NCBI GenBank assembly: GCA_037349315.1
Contig: JBAIAC010000059.1
Span: forward strand, 17,268,501 to 17,332,500
From: Chelydra serpentina
Lineage: Eukaryota; Chordata; Testudines; Chelydridae
DNA length: 64,000 nucleotides
Direction: 5' to 3'
Position 1 is the stretch's first letter; every line of letters begins with the position of its first letter. Shown here piece after piece: positions 23,456-35,615 of this stretch. The notes under the pieces are model-generated. The model was given only the letters and a program-made list of their open reading frames with translations. It did no database searches and had not been told where the DNA came from. The position numbers and the translations under genes are program-made.

Positions 23456-24540
23456 ATATGAATGGTGCACAGCATTACAAAAATTGAATTTCAGTACCGA
23501 TTAAATATGTACAGTAGAACCCCCCCCCCACCCCCACACAAACATTTAGCCCAAGGTGTTTTTGTATATCAAAGATGTAACTATTGGGTCAACCTCTTCC
23601 TTTGGCTTAGCAAGCGCAACTCCCATTGCCTTTAACCGGAATACTGCATGCACATCTAAAGAAAGATAGTGGCCTGGTTTCATTTGTAAGCCAGAGTCAG
23701 TTGGATAGGATTTTCACATATTTCAGGATTTTCACGTAGAGCTAAAGTACAAGACTACAGTAACTCCACCAACATGGTATGCTCATTGCTGCTCTAGCTC
23801 TGCTAAAGAAGAGCATTCAGCAGTAAAAGCTATGAAATTAATGTTCAAAATTCCATAAAAATCCATCTTCAGCTTGGCCAGTTGGCTCTGAACCCAACAT
23901 CCTGACTTTAATGGGTGTTCTGCTCAAGTAAGAACCTCTGAATCTGGCTCAAAATGCAGAATATATTGTGGCGTTTGTTATGCTGTACGTTCCTCATGCA
24001 TGCTCTGCTAGCAAGAGAGTAACTGGTGATCAAGGCTTCCACCCAAATCAACAAGACCAAAGACAGTTTCATTATCCAATTTAAAATTTGTGCCATATGT
24101 GGAATAATTTGCAGACCAGACCATTCAAAACTGACACACATTTTAAAGCTCTTAAAAAAATTAGCTTATATCAAAGAACTTGTAAACAAAGAGTATTTTG
24201 ATATGAAACATTTGTTAGAAAACAGTAAAACCAGACACAAAACACTGATTTTTGTCTTTGTTTTACTGGTCCTGCAAAATGGCATATGTAGGATACACAG
24301 CCCATTATGACTGAGAGGACACATCCAGACTACTTAGTAGTCAGACAAATAATTCTAATTAATTACTGAGACTCATTTGAGAAAATGTATTTTCTTTCCT
24401 TGAATAATTTACAAAGTGCCTTTTGATTTCCTTTCATATCTAGGAGAGTACTCATTATTTTATGTTAAATCATAACTTGATTACTTCCTTAGACTTTATC
24501 TTAATGCTATGTGATTTTTAACTCATGATGCATTTATTTA
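23456..24540. other. Intronic DNA, nothing firm
   Basis: Starts near a C-rich run at 23520-23537 preceded by tacagtagaac, which could be a broken end of the Tigger-like family seen at 34712. Otherwise AT-rich with no coding signal. Confidence 0.35.
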
Positions 24541-24544
24541 TGCT

Positions 24545-24771
24545 TAGAGCTGGGAAAAATTTTTTGGCAAAGAGTTTATTTGCTGAAAAATGCATTTTTC
24601 AGTCAAATGAGACTATTAGAAAATTCAGGTTGAACTCAGTGTATAATTTCAGCCCAACCAAAAATTTATTTAGTTATTTATTTTACAAAAAGTCAAAATT
24701 GTTCACCGACATTTTCAGAACATGTTTTGACTTTTCATTTTGAAATGACATTTTGTTTAAAAATTAGCTAG

Positions 24772-24808
<37 letters not shown>

Positions 24809-24925
24809 ATAAAAGTGTAAAATCTACCCCGAAACATAGCAAAGTGAAATAGAAAAAAAATTTTTTGCATCAGACCCAAAATGAAAAATTTTTCAGTGTA
24901 ACATTTTCAGTTCAGCGCAGAATAA
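24545..24925. mobile_element. AT-rich foldback MITE copy, partial
   Basis: Begins tagagctgggaaaaattttt and contains mirrored A-rich and T-rich blocks (gaaaaatgcatttttc, aaaatgaaaaatttttca) as at 5832-6184. A poly(A) run of about 29 lies at 24778-24806. The right terminus is not clear. Confidence 0.4.
24778..24806. repeat. Poly(A) run
   Basis: Twenty-nine consecutive A residues. Confidence 0.9.
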
Positions 24926-24929
24926 TTCT

Positions 24930-25838
24930 TTGGGGTGGGGGTGGGGGGCAGGATTACTCAGTTCTGCCACCAAAGCAAAATGATCAGTTATTTTCTCAGT
25001 TCATGACATTCAGTTCCTTATAACTGCACCTTTTCCATGGCAAAAGCTTGTGGATGCTCAGGTCTACAAATCCAGGATTTTAAGAGGAGGCTGAGCACCC
25101 CCCGCCACTCACAAATTATTGTAAATGTCAATCTAGCAGCATGCTGGAGAGGGCTCTTAGGGATGGATGCCATGTTACATTTTGCCACCAAACTGAAGGG
25201 AGAGTGAGGTGGTTTCCCATTTCTGATGGAGTTCACCCCCTCTCCAAGAATGTTGAGCTGTCCCTTTCAGAGATGACAGCCATGGGGCTCATAAAAACAC
25301 TCAGGAAGAGAAGGTTTTTCCTTTGGGAAGAACAGATTATTCCAAGGTATATTTAAAAAAAAATCCTGGAAGAAGATCAACAGAACAAACCTAATGGCCT
25401 TTCACCTAGCCATCCTCCTAACTCACCATCACCACCTGTTTCAAATTATACAACCTGAACATCGTGCTATTCCAACAACAGACTCACTATATTTTTCAAG
25501 CACAATGTATAAACATTTCCAGCAAAATGGACTCAAATGTTAAGTTTGTTTGCCAAAGACCTCCCAGGCGTTGGCTATGATTATAAAAAGAGTGTTTTGT
25601 TTAAATGGGAAACAAATGAATAGGTTCCTCGGTCCCACTCTCTGAAAACATGTACAACCCCCCTTTACTGCAGGATGATCACAGGTTATGACAGAACACT
25701 TTTGTGGGAGTCCCTTGGCAAAAGATTGCTGTTAATGCCATCCAACAGCTGAATATAAAACACTTTACGATAAAACTGTCATGAGTGCCCAAGTCTCATT
25801 GAAAGTCAATGTGGCTACGTCTCCTTTGAAAATGGGAC
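24930..25838. other. Intronic DNA, nothing recognised
   Basis: Mixed composition with a short G-rich run at 24932-24950. No gene or element ends seen. Confidence 0.4.
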
Positions 25839-25839
25839 T

Positions 25840-25960
25840 TTGGAATTTGTAGTGCACTGTAGCAGGGTCCACACTGCCAGTTACTGTGCTGCAAGCCAGT
25901 GCACTGTAGATTCACACCCTGGCTTGCTGCACACGCTAACTCGGGTGCAGACAAGCCCAG
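25840..25960. repeat. Direct repeat unit 1 of a composite element
   Basis: Contains gtagcagggtccacac, a central gtgcactgtagattc and ccctggcttgc. A second copy is at 26325-26430 in the same orientation, with the hairpin element between them. Ends gtgcagacaagccc, resembling the gtgtagacaag MITE ends. Confidence 0.6.
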
Positions 25961-25973
25961 AGTGCGCTTTGAC

Positions 25974-26316
25974 TAGGGTGAACATATTGGCTGGGACAGT
26001 CCCCTTTTTAAGCCCTGTCCAGACTTCTTTTGTTTTTTTTGGCAAAACTGGACATTTGTCCTGTTTGCTCTTGGCAACTGATGATCAGTTGGCAAAACCA
26101 AACTAAACAAATGCCCAGTTTTGCCAAAAAAGTGGGATGCGCCCCCCAGTGGGGTGTGGAGGAACTTTCTGGGGTGCGAGGTGAGGGAGGGGGAAGCAGC
26201 AGCAACGCCATGCAGCTCGGGCCATCCCTGCATGGGGGAGGGGGGGGCGGGGAGAAGGGCGCTCAGGCAGACCCTGCTCAGTGTCCCTTTTCACTATGAG
26301 AAATATGCTCATACTA
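25974..26316. mobile_element. hAT-like element with internal hairpin
   Basis: Starts tagggtgaacatattgg and has an inverse-like right side, aaatatgctcatacta; TAGGG ends suggest hAT. Arms at 26035-26059 and 26107-26131 (ggcaaaactggacatttgt and acaaatgcccagttttgcc) are complementary with one mismatch. A GC-rich tail with G runs lies at 26130-26280. No matching 8-bp duplication found, so the boundaries are approximate. Confidence 0.5.
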
Positions 26317-26324
26317 CAGAACGG

Positions 26325-26430
26325 TTAGTGCATGGTAGCAGGGTCCACACGGCCAGTTAGCATGCAGCAAGTGCAGTGTAGATTCCCATCCTGGCTTGCC
26401 ACACACAAATTCACCGTGTAAACAAGTCCT
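26325..26430. repeat. Direct repeat unit 2 of the composite element
   Basis: Second copy of the 25840-25960 unit (gtagcagggtccacac, gtgcagtgtagattc, tcctggcttgcc), diverged by several substitutions and small gaps. Confidence 0.6.
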
Positions 26431-26640
26431 CACACCAAATGGTTGTATCAGACAGTGACTGCCTCGCATTTGACATGTATTACAACCCAATAGATTGGAA
26501 GGGCAGAACAATGGATCAATCCTAACTCCAAGGCAGCTTAGAATGTGCACAGGTAAATGGGACCTTTGCAACAGCTGCAGCACGTCAAGTTTCCAAAGAA
26601 TGACTTATTATTAAGGATGGAATGGGTGGGGGAGAGAGCA

Positions 26641-26745
26641 CAGAGTCAGAGTTAAAGGCCAGAAGGGACCATTAGTTCATCTAGTGTGACCCCCTGTGTA
26701 TCACAGGCTGCCAGCATCACCCAGTGCCTGCACATGCAGTACTCA
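26641..26745 (-). mobile_element. Old CR1 tail fragment
   Basis: The plus strand has aaaggccagaagggaccat, agttcatctagtgtgaccccctg and tatcacaggctgccag, which I recognise as a diverged CR1 3' region in minus orientation. Confidence 0.6.
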
Positions 26746-26749
26746 TTAC

Positions 26750-27660
26750 AAAATCCTTGTGTATACCAGTACTCGCAGAAGTGTAGCCCCTAAATGTGCC
26801 AATTGATACTTACAGATCAACAATACACAGTTCATGCTTTAGAAAGCTAAAAGGTCCAGGAGGTTTGGGGAAATATGTTTTACAGGTACTGTGGTTTAGT
26901 GTATAATGCCCATTTTAATCTAGTAGTGTTGGTTTATCATACATTGTGTCAAAATATGGAGCAGCTTTGTCCAGAAAAAGTATTATAACTCCTCTTTGGT
27001 CTCTGAAAGCTGTTTAAAAATGTATGTACAATGATAAAGGCTTCCTCCTGCTCAGTATCAGCAGCTACCTCTCTTCTGCCAGAGAGGAACAGTCTGAAAT
27101 TCACATTCAGGGTATATGGTAATTGCAAAGAGAGATGGTGTGCAGCCAGAGAGTTACTTATATACAGTATGTGAAAAAACAAGCCCCAACCCTGATCACC
27201 CTGAAGTGCACATATTGTTACATGCTTAGTTCCACTAAATTAAAATGGGCAGGTGTCCCAGATAGGCCTAGTTTTTAACACGCTGCAAAGAATTTAGAAG
27301 TCTAGATCCATATCACCATACATGCCTTGCGCCCATCTTTAGAATGTGTTTTAGGCAAAATGAGAGTTTTTATAACAATGCTTCAGTATAGATGTTATTT
27401 CTGAAACTTATGACTGTAATCACATGAAAACAACACTCCTCTTACCCCATCCCTTACATTAATGTATTGGTTATACTAGCTTTTAGTAACAGTATTTAAA
27501 CTATCACAAATATAAACAGAAAAGGAAAAGTATTTTCATAAGTGATATGATTAACTGATCCAAACTGCCGCTAACATCTTTTGCTGTCAATTTTGTAATA
27601 ATTTTAAGATGCGCTGACTACAAAGTGTTGTGGGTTTTGGTTTTTTTATGTTCACCAAAA
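26750..27660. other. Intronic DNA, nothing recognised
   Basis: AT-rich; no element ends or coding signal. Confidence 0.4.
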
Positions 27661-27667
27661 GAAATGT

Positions 27668-27800
27668 TTCAGTGTAGTAGCCGTGTTAGTCTGTGTCAGC
27701 AAAAAGAAAATAAGAAAAATACTTGTGGCACCTTAGAGACTAACAAATTTATTTCAGCATAAGCTTTCGTGGGTTAAGAACCCACTTCATCAGACGAAAC
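27668..27800 (-). mobile_element. Dispersed reptile repeat with hammerhead-like core
   Basis: The plus strand reads tgtagtagccgtgttagtct, cttgtggcaccttagagact, ataagctttcgtggg and cccacttcatcaga, a phrase very common in turtle genomes. Possibly a Penelope-like retroelement end; I cannot confirm the class. On the minus strand CTGATGA (27793-27787) is followed by one A, a 7-bp stem (27785-27779 with 27775-27769, loop of three) and GAAA (27768-27765), the layout of a hammerhead ribozyme core. Confidence 0.6.
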
Positions 27801-27804
27801 GTGG

Positions 27805-30800
27805 TATTGTGCTATTTTAATTCAATAACCCATTACTACTACTACTTACCGGAGAGAGAGAGAGAGATGCAGATGTAACACACATCAAAGTCTGCTTGGT
27901 TTTGTTCATTACATGGTGATGGATATGAAGTTGGTCTCAGTTTATAATGCCATATTTTATTTCTATAGTGCCATAGTGTGTAACAATTTATAAGGTTACC
28001 CCAAAACTATATTCTAACAAAACCTATACAGAAGGGAAGAGAATGATGCCTTTACTTAACTACCAAAGCTTTGAAAAGGTTTTACTTGGACTTTTAAACA
28101 AATACAACAGCTTATTTTTAGTCAAAATTAAAAGCTTTGACAAGTCCAAACTTTGTAAGTGGGCCAGAAATCATTTGAAAGAGGAAACTCCCTGTTTTTC
28201 TAAAAGACTAGGAAAGGTATCCTGTTTATTCTGTCAGAAACTTAATCGTATTCACTGGGTTTAAAGATTTAAATGGGAGAAATTGCAAATTTAAACATTT
28301 TTTCTTAGGAATGTTTTAAGATGGCCTGGTGGAAATTTTCATTTATTTTGCTATTTTAAGGGTTCTATGAACAACTTTAGAAAAGTTTAAGTCTGACGTT
28401 TATAGCGGGGAAAAAAGTTTCACAATAGTGGAAATTCTTTTCACTGAATTCTGCAGAACTGTTTTCTTGAGACAGAGTCTTCCTGATGATTTTCTGAAAG
28501 TTGCACTCAAGACCAATGGTTTGAGGCCAGAGTAAAGCTCCTACACTTCTTTTAAGATACCTGCTGACTATAGTAGGTAAACTGGTAAGTAGGCAACTAT
28601 ATCAAATAAACAAGCACCATGAAGAATGGCCACTGGTTGGTAGTGAATTTTAACTGATGCTCAGAGTAAACACCACCACATTAGAACCCATCTTTTAAAT
28701 TGCTCCTATCCCAGCTTTTTGGAAATAAGGGTAGGTTGGGTTATGAGTAAGAGCACAGTGAAAAAAATCACGTACTCTACAGTGTAGTGTGTACACATGA
28801 GTGCAGAATGTTTTGTGCTTGTGCACTTAAAGGAAGAACAAAGGTCAACATTATTAATGGAAAATTATGAGGCAATATGAAAAAATTGTTTACAGCTTTA
28901 TTGTGTAGAAAGATGAGCTCAAATTCTTTTAAAGCCTTTTTCTACTTGTTTCTTTATGTTTGAATTATCAGGAATATTTCTCTTTGGCGATGGACCATGA
29001 CAAGATCTTTGAAGACATGCACACTGAAGTTACATGAGGCTATAACTTGAGCCCAGCTACCCAAAAATATAAACGAGAAGTATCAAATCGAGATTTAAAA
29101 CTGTCTTGAAAAAAGTCTCTCTCTCTCACTCACATTTAAATGATTGTGTTTTACAACCTTAGACCCTGATCAACAGACACTTGTGTGTTCTTAACTTTAA
29201 GAATCGTGAATATTCCCATTTAAAGCACATACATAAGCATTTGCAAGACTGGGGCCTTATTTGGGGACAGGATATACACTCAATATTCATATTCTTCCCA
29301 AATCCAAACTCTTGACAAGTGGTTTCACTGAGGATTTTATTACAGTAATTGGTCAAATTGTCAGTCTCCTCATTCTCTCTCCACTTACTTTTCTTTTCAG
29401 TTTTTGCTTTCTTTCTTTCTACTCTGAACTTTCCTCCTGTTTTTCCTCAAGTCATTCGGTCGGTCACTCGTTTCCTTGAGTGCATGCAAGAGAAGGAATG
29501 GAATTAACAAGCACTATTCACATGGGCTCTCCTCTAAGGAAAATAATGTTAAAGGAAGACAGATTCCTACCCACTTGGGTATTAGTTTTTTTTTCATTTC
29601 AAACTGAGTGGGAGGTGCCTGATGCCAAGTCAACAGGTGCCTTATAACTCATTAACTAACTAGCTCCAACACCACCAAACATAAAGGCTTGGAAATATTC
29701 AAAATCATTGTCAGAAGATGGAATAATGAAGAGAAGCTACCCCCCACACACACACACGATATGAATCAGAGATGATTTTACTGTTATTATTTCCAGTACT
29801 GGTGACACAGTGAGGATTTTCTCACAGTGTACGCTTCAAAGCAAATAAATCAGGCAAGTGATTCTGCATCTATTTCCACTGAAAGTAGTAGATTCAACAT
29901 TAAGGAAAGTGGTGCTTATAGCAACCACAATAAATATTCAGAGCCTGTTGACTGAAGAAAAAAATCGACATAGATCACCTATGAGACTATGAAAGAAGTA
30001 ACACAAGTAACAACATTGTGGCTAGTTTTTTATGCAGCTGTACTAGAGCCTTCCAATGAAATGTCAGATCTGCTTAACTGTTTGTAGACCAAACATCAAG
30101 AAGATAGTCAATAGAACTTAATACTAGTGCTATAAGAAACCTGGCTATTTAGATTTACAAGGGGTTCATGCAAATTTGTTCTTCAGTTACAATTCGTGTG
30201 GGTTTACAGCATTCTGGGTAAGACTAAATATAAAAAAACCAAGCAAAACTCAGATGAAACTGCCAAATTTTACCTAGCTACAAGATTAAAATTATGCAAA
30301 GTTTTGCATACTTTACATGATGTCATCCAAACCCACAAACCTTTCCTTAGCACCTGAAACGCAAAATGAATCCCAGGTTCACCCAAATTCAGTCTACAGC
30401 CTCATAAACCTGACCTAAATTTCAGGTTCATAGCAGAATCTCCAAAAAGGTGAGTTTAAGGGATAGCTGGAGACCTGCAGAAGGGGCTGTAGAACGTTGA
30501 GCACCAATCCCTGTGAAGAGTGTTAACCCCTTGCCTCCTCATCACTAGTGCCATCCTCAATAGTGGCAAGAAGGAAACCACACCACACCACAAAACTGAT
30601 CCATCATTCCTGGAAACAGGAACTGCAGGGAAAAATTATCACAGGGGGCTGTTTGAAACAACAGGATTTTGTTGTTGCTGCTGCAGCAGATCCTTTTAAT
30701 GGGGACCATCTCTGCTTAGTGGTCAAATTAACAGAATACTTTGTAACATAGAACCCCTCTTGTGTTTTCTCTGTAACACAGAAGGGCTCCATTGGCAACT

Positions 30801-31540
30801 AAAGAGTTAAATTCAGGCTAGCAAACATTTCTATTTTTACGTCCAGACCAAAATGTCTCCTTGTATCATAGTGCAAAGAGCAAAGGCCTTTGCAAATATA
30901 GTAAATTCCTTCAGCTACTTAAAATACAATGTTTATTTTTACATCAAAGATTTGTAGACTGAATTACCTTGAAGCAAACAGTGTGTCCAAGTGTTTTTTT
31001 GTTTTTTTTAAAATATGCTGGTTGGTCTAGACCTACACATTGCAGACTAATATAAATAAGTGCATCTTTCATAAAATTTATTTTACAAATAGGGGCTAGA
31101 CCACTGGTTTATATGCAATAACTGTATTTTCACTTTTCAGCATTCTTTTTGACCGCAGGTTCCCCTTCACTCACTTTTTTTTTCCATCTGACCCCACCCC
31201 ATGAATCAATCAACTTTCCCTGAGGTGAATATACTGGCACAGCCAGATGTTTCAAGGGAAGTCTCACCCCCCGCCCGCCACCCCACATGTGCTCAAGTAG
31301 CTAAAGAGGACCACAGATCTAAGCTTTACCCACACCAACTCCAAAATGAGGTCTCCGATGCATGTATCAGTAATACAAAGCTCCAATTCACTGAAGAAAG
31401 AGGGGGGACACAAGAACAAAGATATCCTGTTAGTCTGGATATTTGGAAGCATGTGATGGGGCTGATGAGAGTATTATTACACTATGGAAATATTTCCTTT
31501 TGCCCACTGAAGGACTGGTTTTTCCATTTATTGCTTCTAG
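27805..31540. other. Intronic DNA, nothing recognised
   Basis: AT-rich, with short (GA)n at 27852-27867 and (CA)n at about 29741-29757. Open frames are short and unconvincing, including the first part of a 152-codon frame at 31201-31659 whose 3' half is SINE sequence. Confidence 0.4.
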
Positions 31541-31544
31541 CTCT

Positions 31545-31652
31545 AGGTACTTATATAGCCCCCATTACTGTTTGTACAAAGTCTAGCACAAATGGGTCCT
31601 TGTCCATGATTGAGGCTCCTAGGCACTACAGTAATACAAATAAAATAGTAAC
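31545..31652 (+). mobile_element. SINE 3' half (MIR-related)
   Basis: The string ctaggtacttatatagcccc, gtctagcacaaatggg and ggctcctaggcactacagtaatacaaata is the typical 3' end of MIR-like SINEs in reptiles. The related segment at 37830-37885 has the same cctagcacaacaggg phrase. Confidence 0.55.
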
Positions 31653-31664
31653 ACAGTAGTATCT

Positions 31665-31775
31665 GAGCACCTCTCTGTCTGTAAGGTATTTATCCTCCCA
31701 ACACCCCTGCAAAGTAGGGAAGTACTTTTATCCCCGGCCACATGGGAGATCCGAGGCAAAGAGAGGGAGTCCCGT
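31665..31775 (-). mobile_element. MIR-type SINE fragment
   Basis: The plus strand shows ggtatttatcctcccaaca, gcaaagtagggaagtactttta and ggcaaagagagggag, the reverse complement of the MIR core in diverged form. Confidence 0.5.
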
Positions 31776-32099
31776 TCCCAAAGTTCGGTGGGTGCAGCAC
31801 AGTCTTCTGTTCATGGCTTTGGCACAAACAGCAGCTAAGTTCCATCAGAGACTTGGCATACCACTAACAAAAGTTCTGATGGAGTTGAAGCCTGATAGAT
31901 TTTGGAGGAGATCTTGTAGCATTTTGGATAAAGACCATATAGGTCAGGGGTTGTACAGGCCTCATTACTCATAACTGGCAAGACAGAAAGAAGAACAAGC
32001 TCTCAGCATTTAGTCTATTCCCTCATGAGCCTGGTCACCTTCATAGACCGGTGTGAATGATCCCACTTCTGTCATTGTGCCTTTTGTATGCAGTATTGT

Positions 32100-32282
32100 T
32101 GTAGGCATGTTGGACCCAGGATATGAGAGCGACAAGGTGGGTGAGGGAGTATCTTTTATTGGACCAACTTCTGTTGGAGAAAGAGACAAGCTTTCAAGGT
32201 TAAATAGAGCAAGCTTGTCTCTCTCACCAACAGAAGTTGGTCCAATGAAAGATATTCCCTCACTCACCTTGTCTTTCTAATT
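32100..32282. mobile_element. Repeat with a 63-bp near-perfect inverted repeat
   Basis: Arms 32131-32193 and 32211-32273 match as inverse complements at 58 of 63 positions, separated by 17 bases. Arms run from gacaaggtgggtgaggga to gacaagctt through a ttggaccaacttctgttgg block. A leading atgttggacccaggatat matches another phrase of the dispersed family seen at 27668. Family not assigned; two opposed copies of the same repeat end are a likely origin. Confidence 0.75.
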
Positions 32283-34711
32283 GCGCCTTTTGGGGATCTG
32301 GATACCAAGGGGACAGCTCCAAGCTCTTATCATCAGCACAACAGTGAGAGAAAAGCTTCTTGAACTCTCACCACCTTTCTGCCATATGCACGAGAACTAG
32401 GGACAATTTGGCATCACACTGAGAAAAACTGGGGTAACCTCTAAATGTTACCAGGGCAAGTAGACTTTTGGACATTATTCCCAGTTATCACCATCTTAAA
32501 TGCAACTGATCATCAAGAATGAACTGACAGCATCTGAGGCATCAATCCATTTCTATGACGGCATGCCAGAGAAGCAGCCTTCTGAGAGACTGGGCCAAAT
32601 TCTGCCCAATAAGGTGCCCATGTGGGAATAAGAGCAAAATTTGGGGCATGTGCAGGCAGAGCATCTTTTCTGCAACAAATTTACACTCTGTACTTTGAAG
32701 TGTAACTTCAAGCTCCGTTTGGCATTTAAGCACATCCTTGATGTGTTATCCCCCAATTGCTGTTTTTTCCATTCCCCAGGGCACATTTGCCAAAAGATTT
32801 CCTCAGTAAGGTGAAAACTTGAACACATAGTGGGCATATTTTCCAGAAAAGCTCAGCTCCCATTTAGGCACCAAAATAAGATGCCAGATTTTTTAAAGCA
32901 TTTTGCACTTTCGGTGCGAAGCACTTTTGAAAAACAGACTCCAATTGTGAGTGTTGCGCCCTTAATCTGGCCCTACACTGAACATGCTCTGCAGACAGAC
33001 CGTACAGTTTTATGGGAGAGTTGCATTTTAAAAAAAGGAAAATGTGGAGACAAATTTTTACAGTATTATAAAAGACAAGGCCACATTGTAATCCCAGACA
33101 TACATACCCATATTGTCCCTTAATCTTTCTGCTTTATTGAATATTTTTGTCCTTATTTGGCATGGAAGGTCATGGTAAATGCATCTACTGGTCTATTACA
33201 GTTTACAAGTGACACAGTAAGATAAATTTTCTCTTGGGAAAAGTCCTGTCTAATGACATAAGCAGCATTGGTGACTGACCCCTAGGGCAGTGGGATAGTC
33301 ACTACACAGATGGGAAATAGCTGGGAAGGAACTACAAGGAAGCACTGACACATTAGAGTTTACCTAATGCCTGAAAACTCAAGTCCAGGGTCCAGATGCT
33401 ATAGTTTGAATGTGGTAGCATCATTGTTCAAGAACTGATACTAAGTGACAGATAGATTATATTATGTAAAGTTCAGCTTCTGGCTGTCCGCAGTGGATCT
33501 TAATTCAAACAAAGGCTGGGCAAGCTACTGACAATAAATAAATCAAATTAAAAGCCACGGTGCTTTGAAACTTTAAGCCCTACAACCAGCAATATTACAA
33601 TAGGTTCATTTGATAAAGGACTGTCTGACTTAGACCTAGTACTACTTTATCACAGCAACAAAAATGATTGATTTCTTGTGATTATGAACTGAGACGAGGG
33701 GAAAAAATTAGAGATTACAGACCAAAAGCCCTCTTTGTTGTGTATATCACTTCCGCTGTGCTAGTCATTCTAATGCCATTGTTGTTTCTAGTCCCATTGC
33801 ACATAAATGTTATCTTGCTGGGAAATAAAACAAATGGAAGCGGAAACAAAAGAGTATTTTCGGGAGTTGTTTTGTTTTCACCACCGAATTCAGGTCTAAA
33901 AAAATTCAAGAAAAATAAAATACATTTTTAAGGGTTCCTCCTCACCAGGCTAAAAAAAAATAATAATTTGTATTTGCATTTTTAAAATGTTCGAGGTGGG
34001 TATTGTTTGTTTTGGGGGGTAGAAGCAGCAAGGTTTTTATATAAAAGCTGGTGAGTTGTCCAAGGAACTAAAATAATTAAAAAATACATTTCTAACTCAA
34101 AAAAGGTGGCATGCATCATTAATTGCATCTTCCATGTTGCTTCAGTCAGGGTCTGTTCAAATTTTAAATAGTATTTACATGCAACCAGTTTTCTGCCAGA
34201 GGCACAAGGCCATGTGTCTCTACACTGGCTCCAGGATCACTTAATACCAAAGCGGTTTGGCAGCATGGCTCCAGTGAGGCCAGGCCACCAGGGAACGCTG
34301 CCCAAGTAGCTGCTCCTGGAACTCCCATTTAACAGGGTTCCCTAGCTGCTACCACACCAATGATAATACAGACCCATCCCCATCATACCATGCCTCCACA
34401 TGTAGATGCCAGCCAAGTGGAAAAGTGCAACCTGAGACTGATGATCACAACCCCACACCAGGAATGTGAGCCATGCACAGATCTTAAAGGACTGATCCTG
34501 GCCAGAGTCCCAAAACAGATGGCAACTTTCATTACATACACTTAAATAATTATTTACTGAAAGTCTCAACTAAGAGTGAACTGGAGTGGTCCTTTGTTGT
34601 TTCATAGGGGAAATATAGTGGCTGACTCAGTTGGTAACAATTTTGCTTGTGGGCAGGATGGGTGTGCATGATCAGTTCCTCGTACCCCAGCACTGACAAT
34701 TCAGTATAGCA
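32283..34711. other. Intronic DNA, nothing recognised
   Basis: AT-rich. Frames of 85-97 codons at 32553-33123 and 33668-33931 have no recognisable motifs, signal peptide pattern or flanking splice consensus. Confidence 0.4.
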
Positions 34712-35003
34712 CAGTACAACCCCGGAGTTACGAACTGACCAATCAACCACACCCCTCATTTGGAACTGGAAGTATGCAATCAGGCAGCAGCAGAAAACAA
34801 AAAAAAAGTACAGTTCTGTGTTAAATGTAAACTAGTAAAAAAAAATAAAGGGAAAGCAGCATTTTTCTTCTGCCTAGTGAAGTTTCAAAGCTGTATTAAG
34901 TCAATGTGTAGTTGTAAACTTTGGAAAGAACAACCATAACGTTTTGTTCAGAGTTACGAACAATCTCCATTCCTAAGGTGTTCGTAAATCTAAGGTTCTA
35001 CTA
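34712..35003. mobile_element. Tigger/pogo-like (Tc1-mariner) MITE
   Basis: The left end cagtacaaccccggagttacgaa and right end ttcgtaaatctaaggttctact are imperfect inverse repeats of a cagtagaacctc-type terminus, typical of Tigger elements. A second inner gttcagagttacgaac block mirrors the left end. The interior is AT-rich and non-coding. Flanking TA dinucleotides are not preserved on the left. Confidence 0.6.
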
Positions 35004-35009
35004 TACCAG

Positions 35010-35384
35010 GGAGTTCTGTTAGATATGCCATCCTTAGGACCATTGCTTCATAAATCCCAAATGCCTCCATGCCACCTCAGACCATAACAGCTCCACCTGC
35101 TAGGAATTGTCTTATTTCACAGAGATCATCCGCATCTGGATGGTCTCGTAGGCCATAAGTTCCTTCAAGAGTTTTTAGCCATTCACACAAGAACTACTCA
35201 TGGAAGCACTTACAGCAATAAGGCTCCACCTATGACTAACTCCTTCCCTCCCTGAATGGGAAGAGAGAGTGGAGAATACCAGAGACAAGTATTCTTTGAT
35301 GACAGAGTTCCTTTGATGAGTGGAATCTCTAACTCACTATGGAATATGCAACAGTCTGACCAGTGCTAAAGAAACCCTTGCTCC
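35010..35384. other. Intronic DNA, nothing recognised
   Basis: Mixed composition; no element or exon seen. Confidence 0.35.
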
Positions 35385-35615
35385 AAGAAACTACAGGGGT
35401 GAAAGGGAAATGCCCTGAAATGGCTCAGATCCTGCCTCTCTGTCCCAGGTCAGAGCGCCATTACAAGCAACTATTTCTTCACCCCTAAAGCCTTCCCCTA
35501 CAGGTTCCCACAGGCTCAGTCCTCTCCCTCATTATTATTCCACGGCTGTGAAGCCCTTGGGAGAGCAGGTGAGACAACATAGACTGCAGGGCAAGCACTA
35601 TGAGGGAGACGCTCA
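35385..35615 (+). pseudogene. Decayed non-LTR reverse transcriptase fragment
   Basis: Around 35420-35580 the conceptual reading recalls the region between RT motifs: a W-L-R-S-x-L-S block (from tggctcagatcctgcctctct) and then a P-Q-x-x-S-S-P-S-L-x-F block ending in a-x-x-LGR (from cacaggctcagtcctctccc to cttgggaga). This order is the usual non-LTR RT 'WxxSYLS ... VPQGSxLSPxLF' arrangement. Frameshifts and substitutions make it dead. Family unknown; alternatively chance. Confidence 0.35.

Noticed and set aside
26641..26745. Possible conserved exon because of balanced composition
   Set aside because: The phrases match a diverged CR1 3' end instead.
31201..31659. 152-codon frame with start and stop
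   Set aside because: The 3' half is a SINE tail (31545-31652) and the 5' half has no family motif, splice sites or codon bias.
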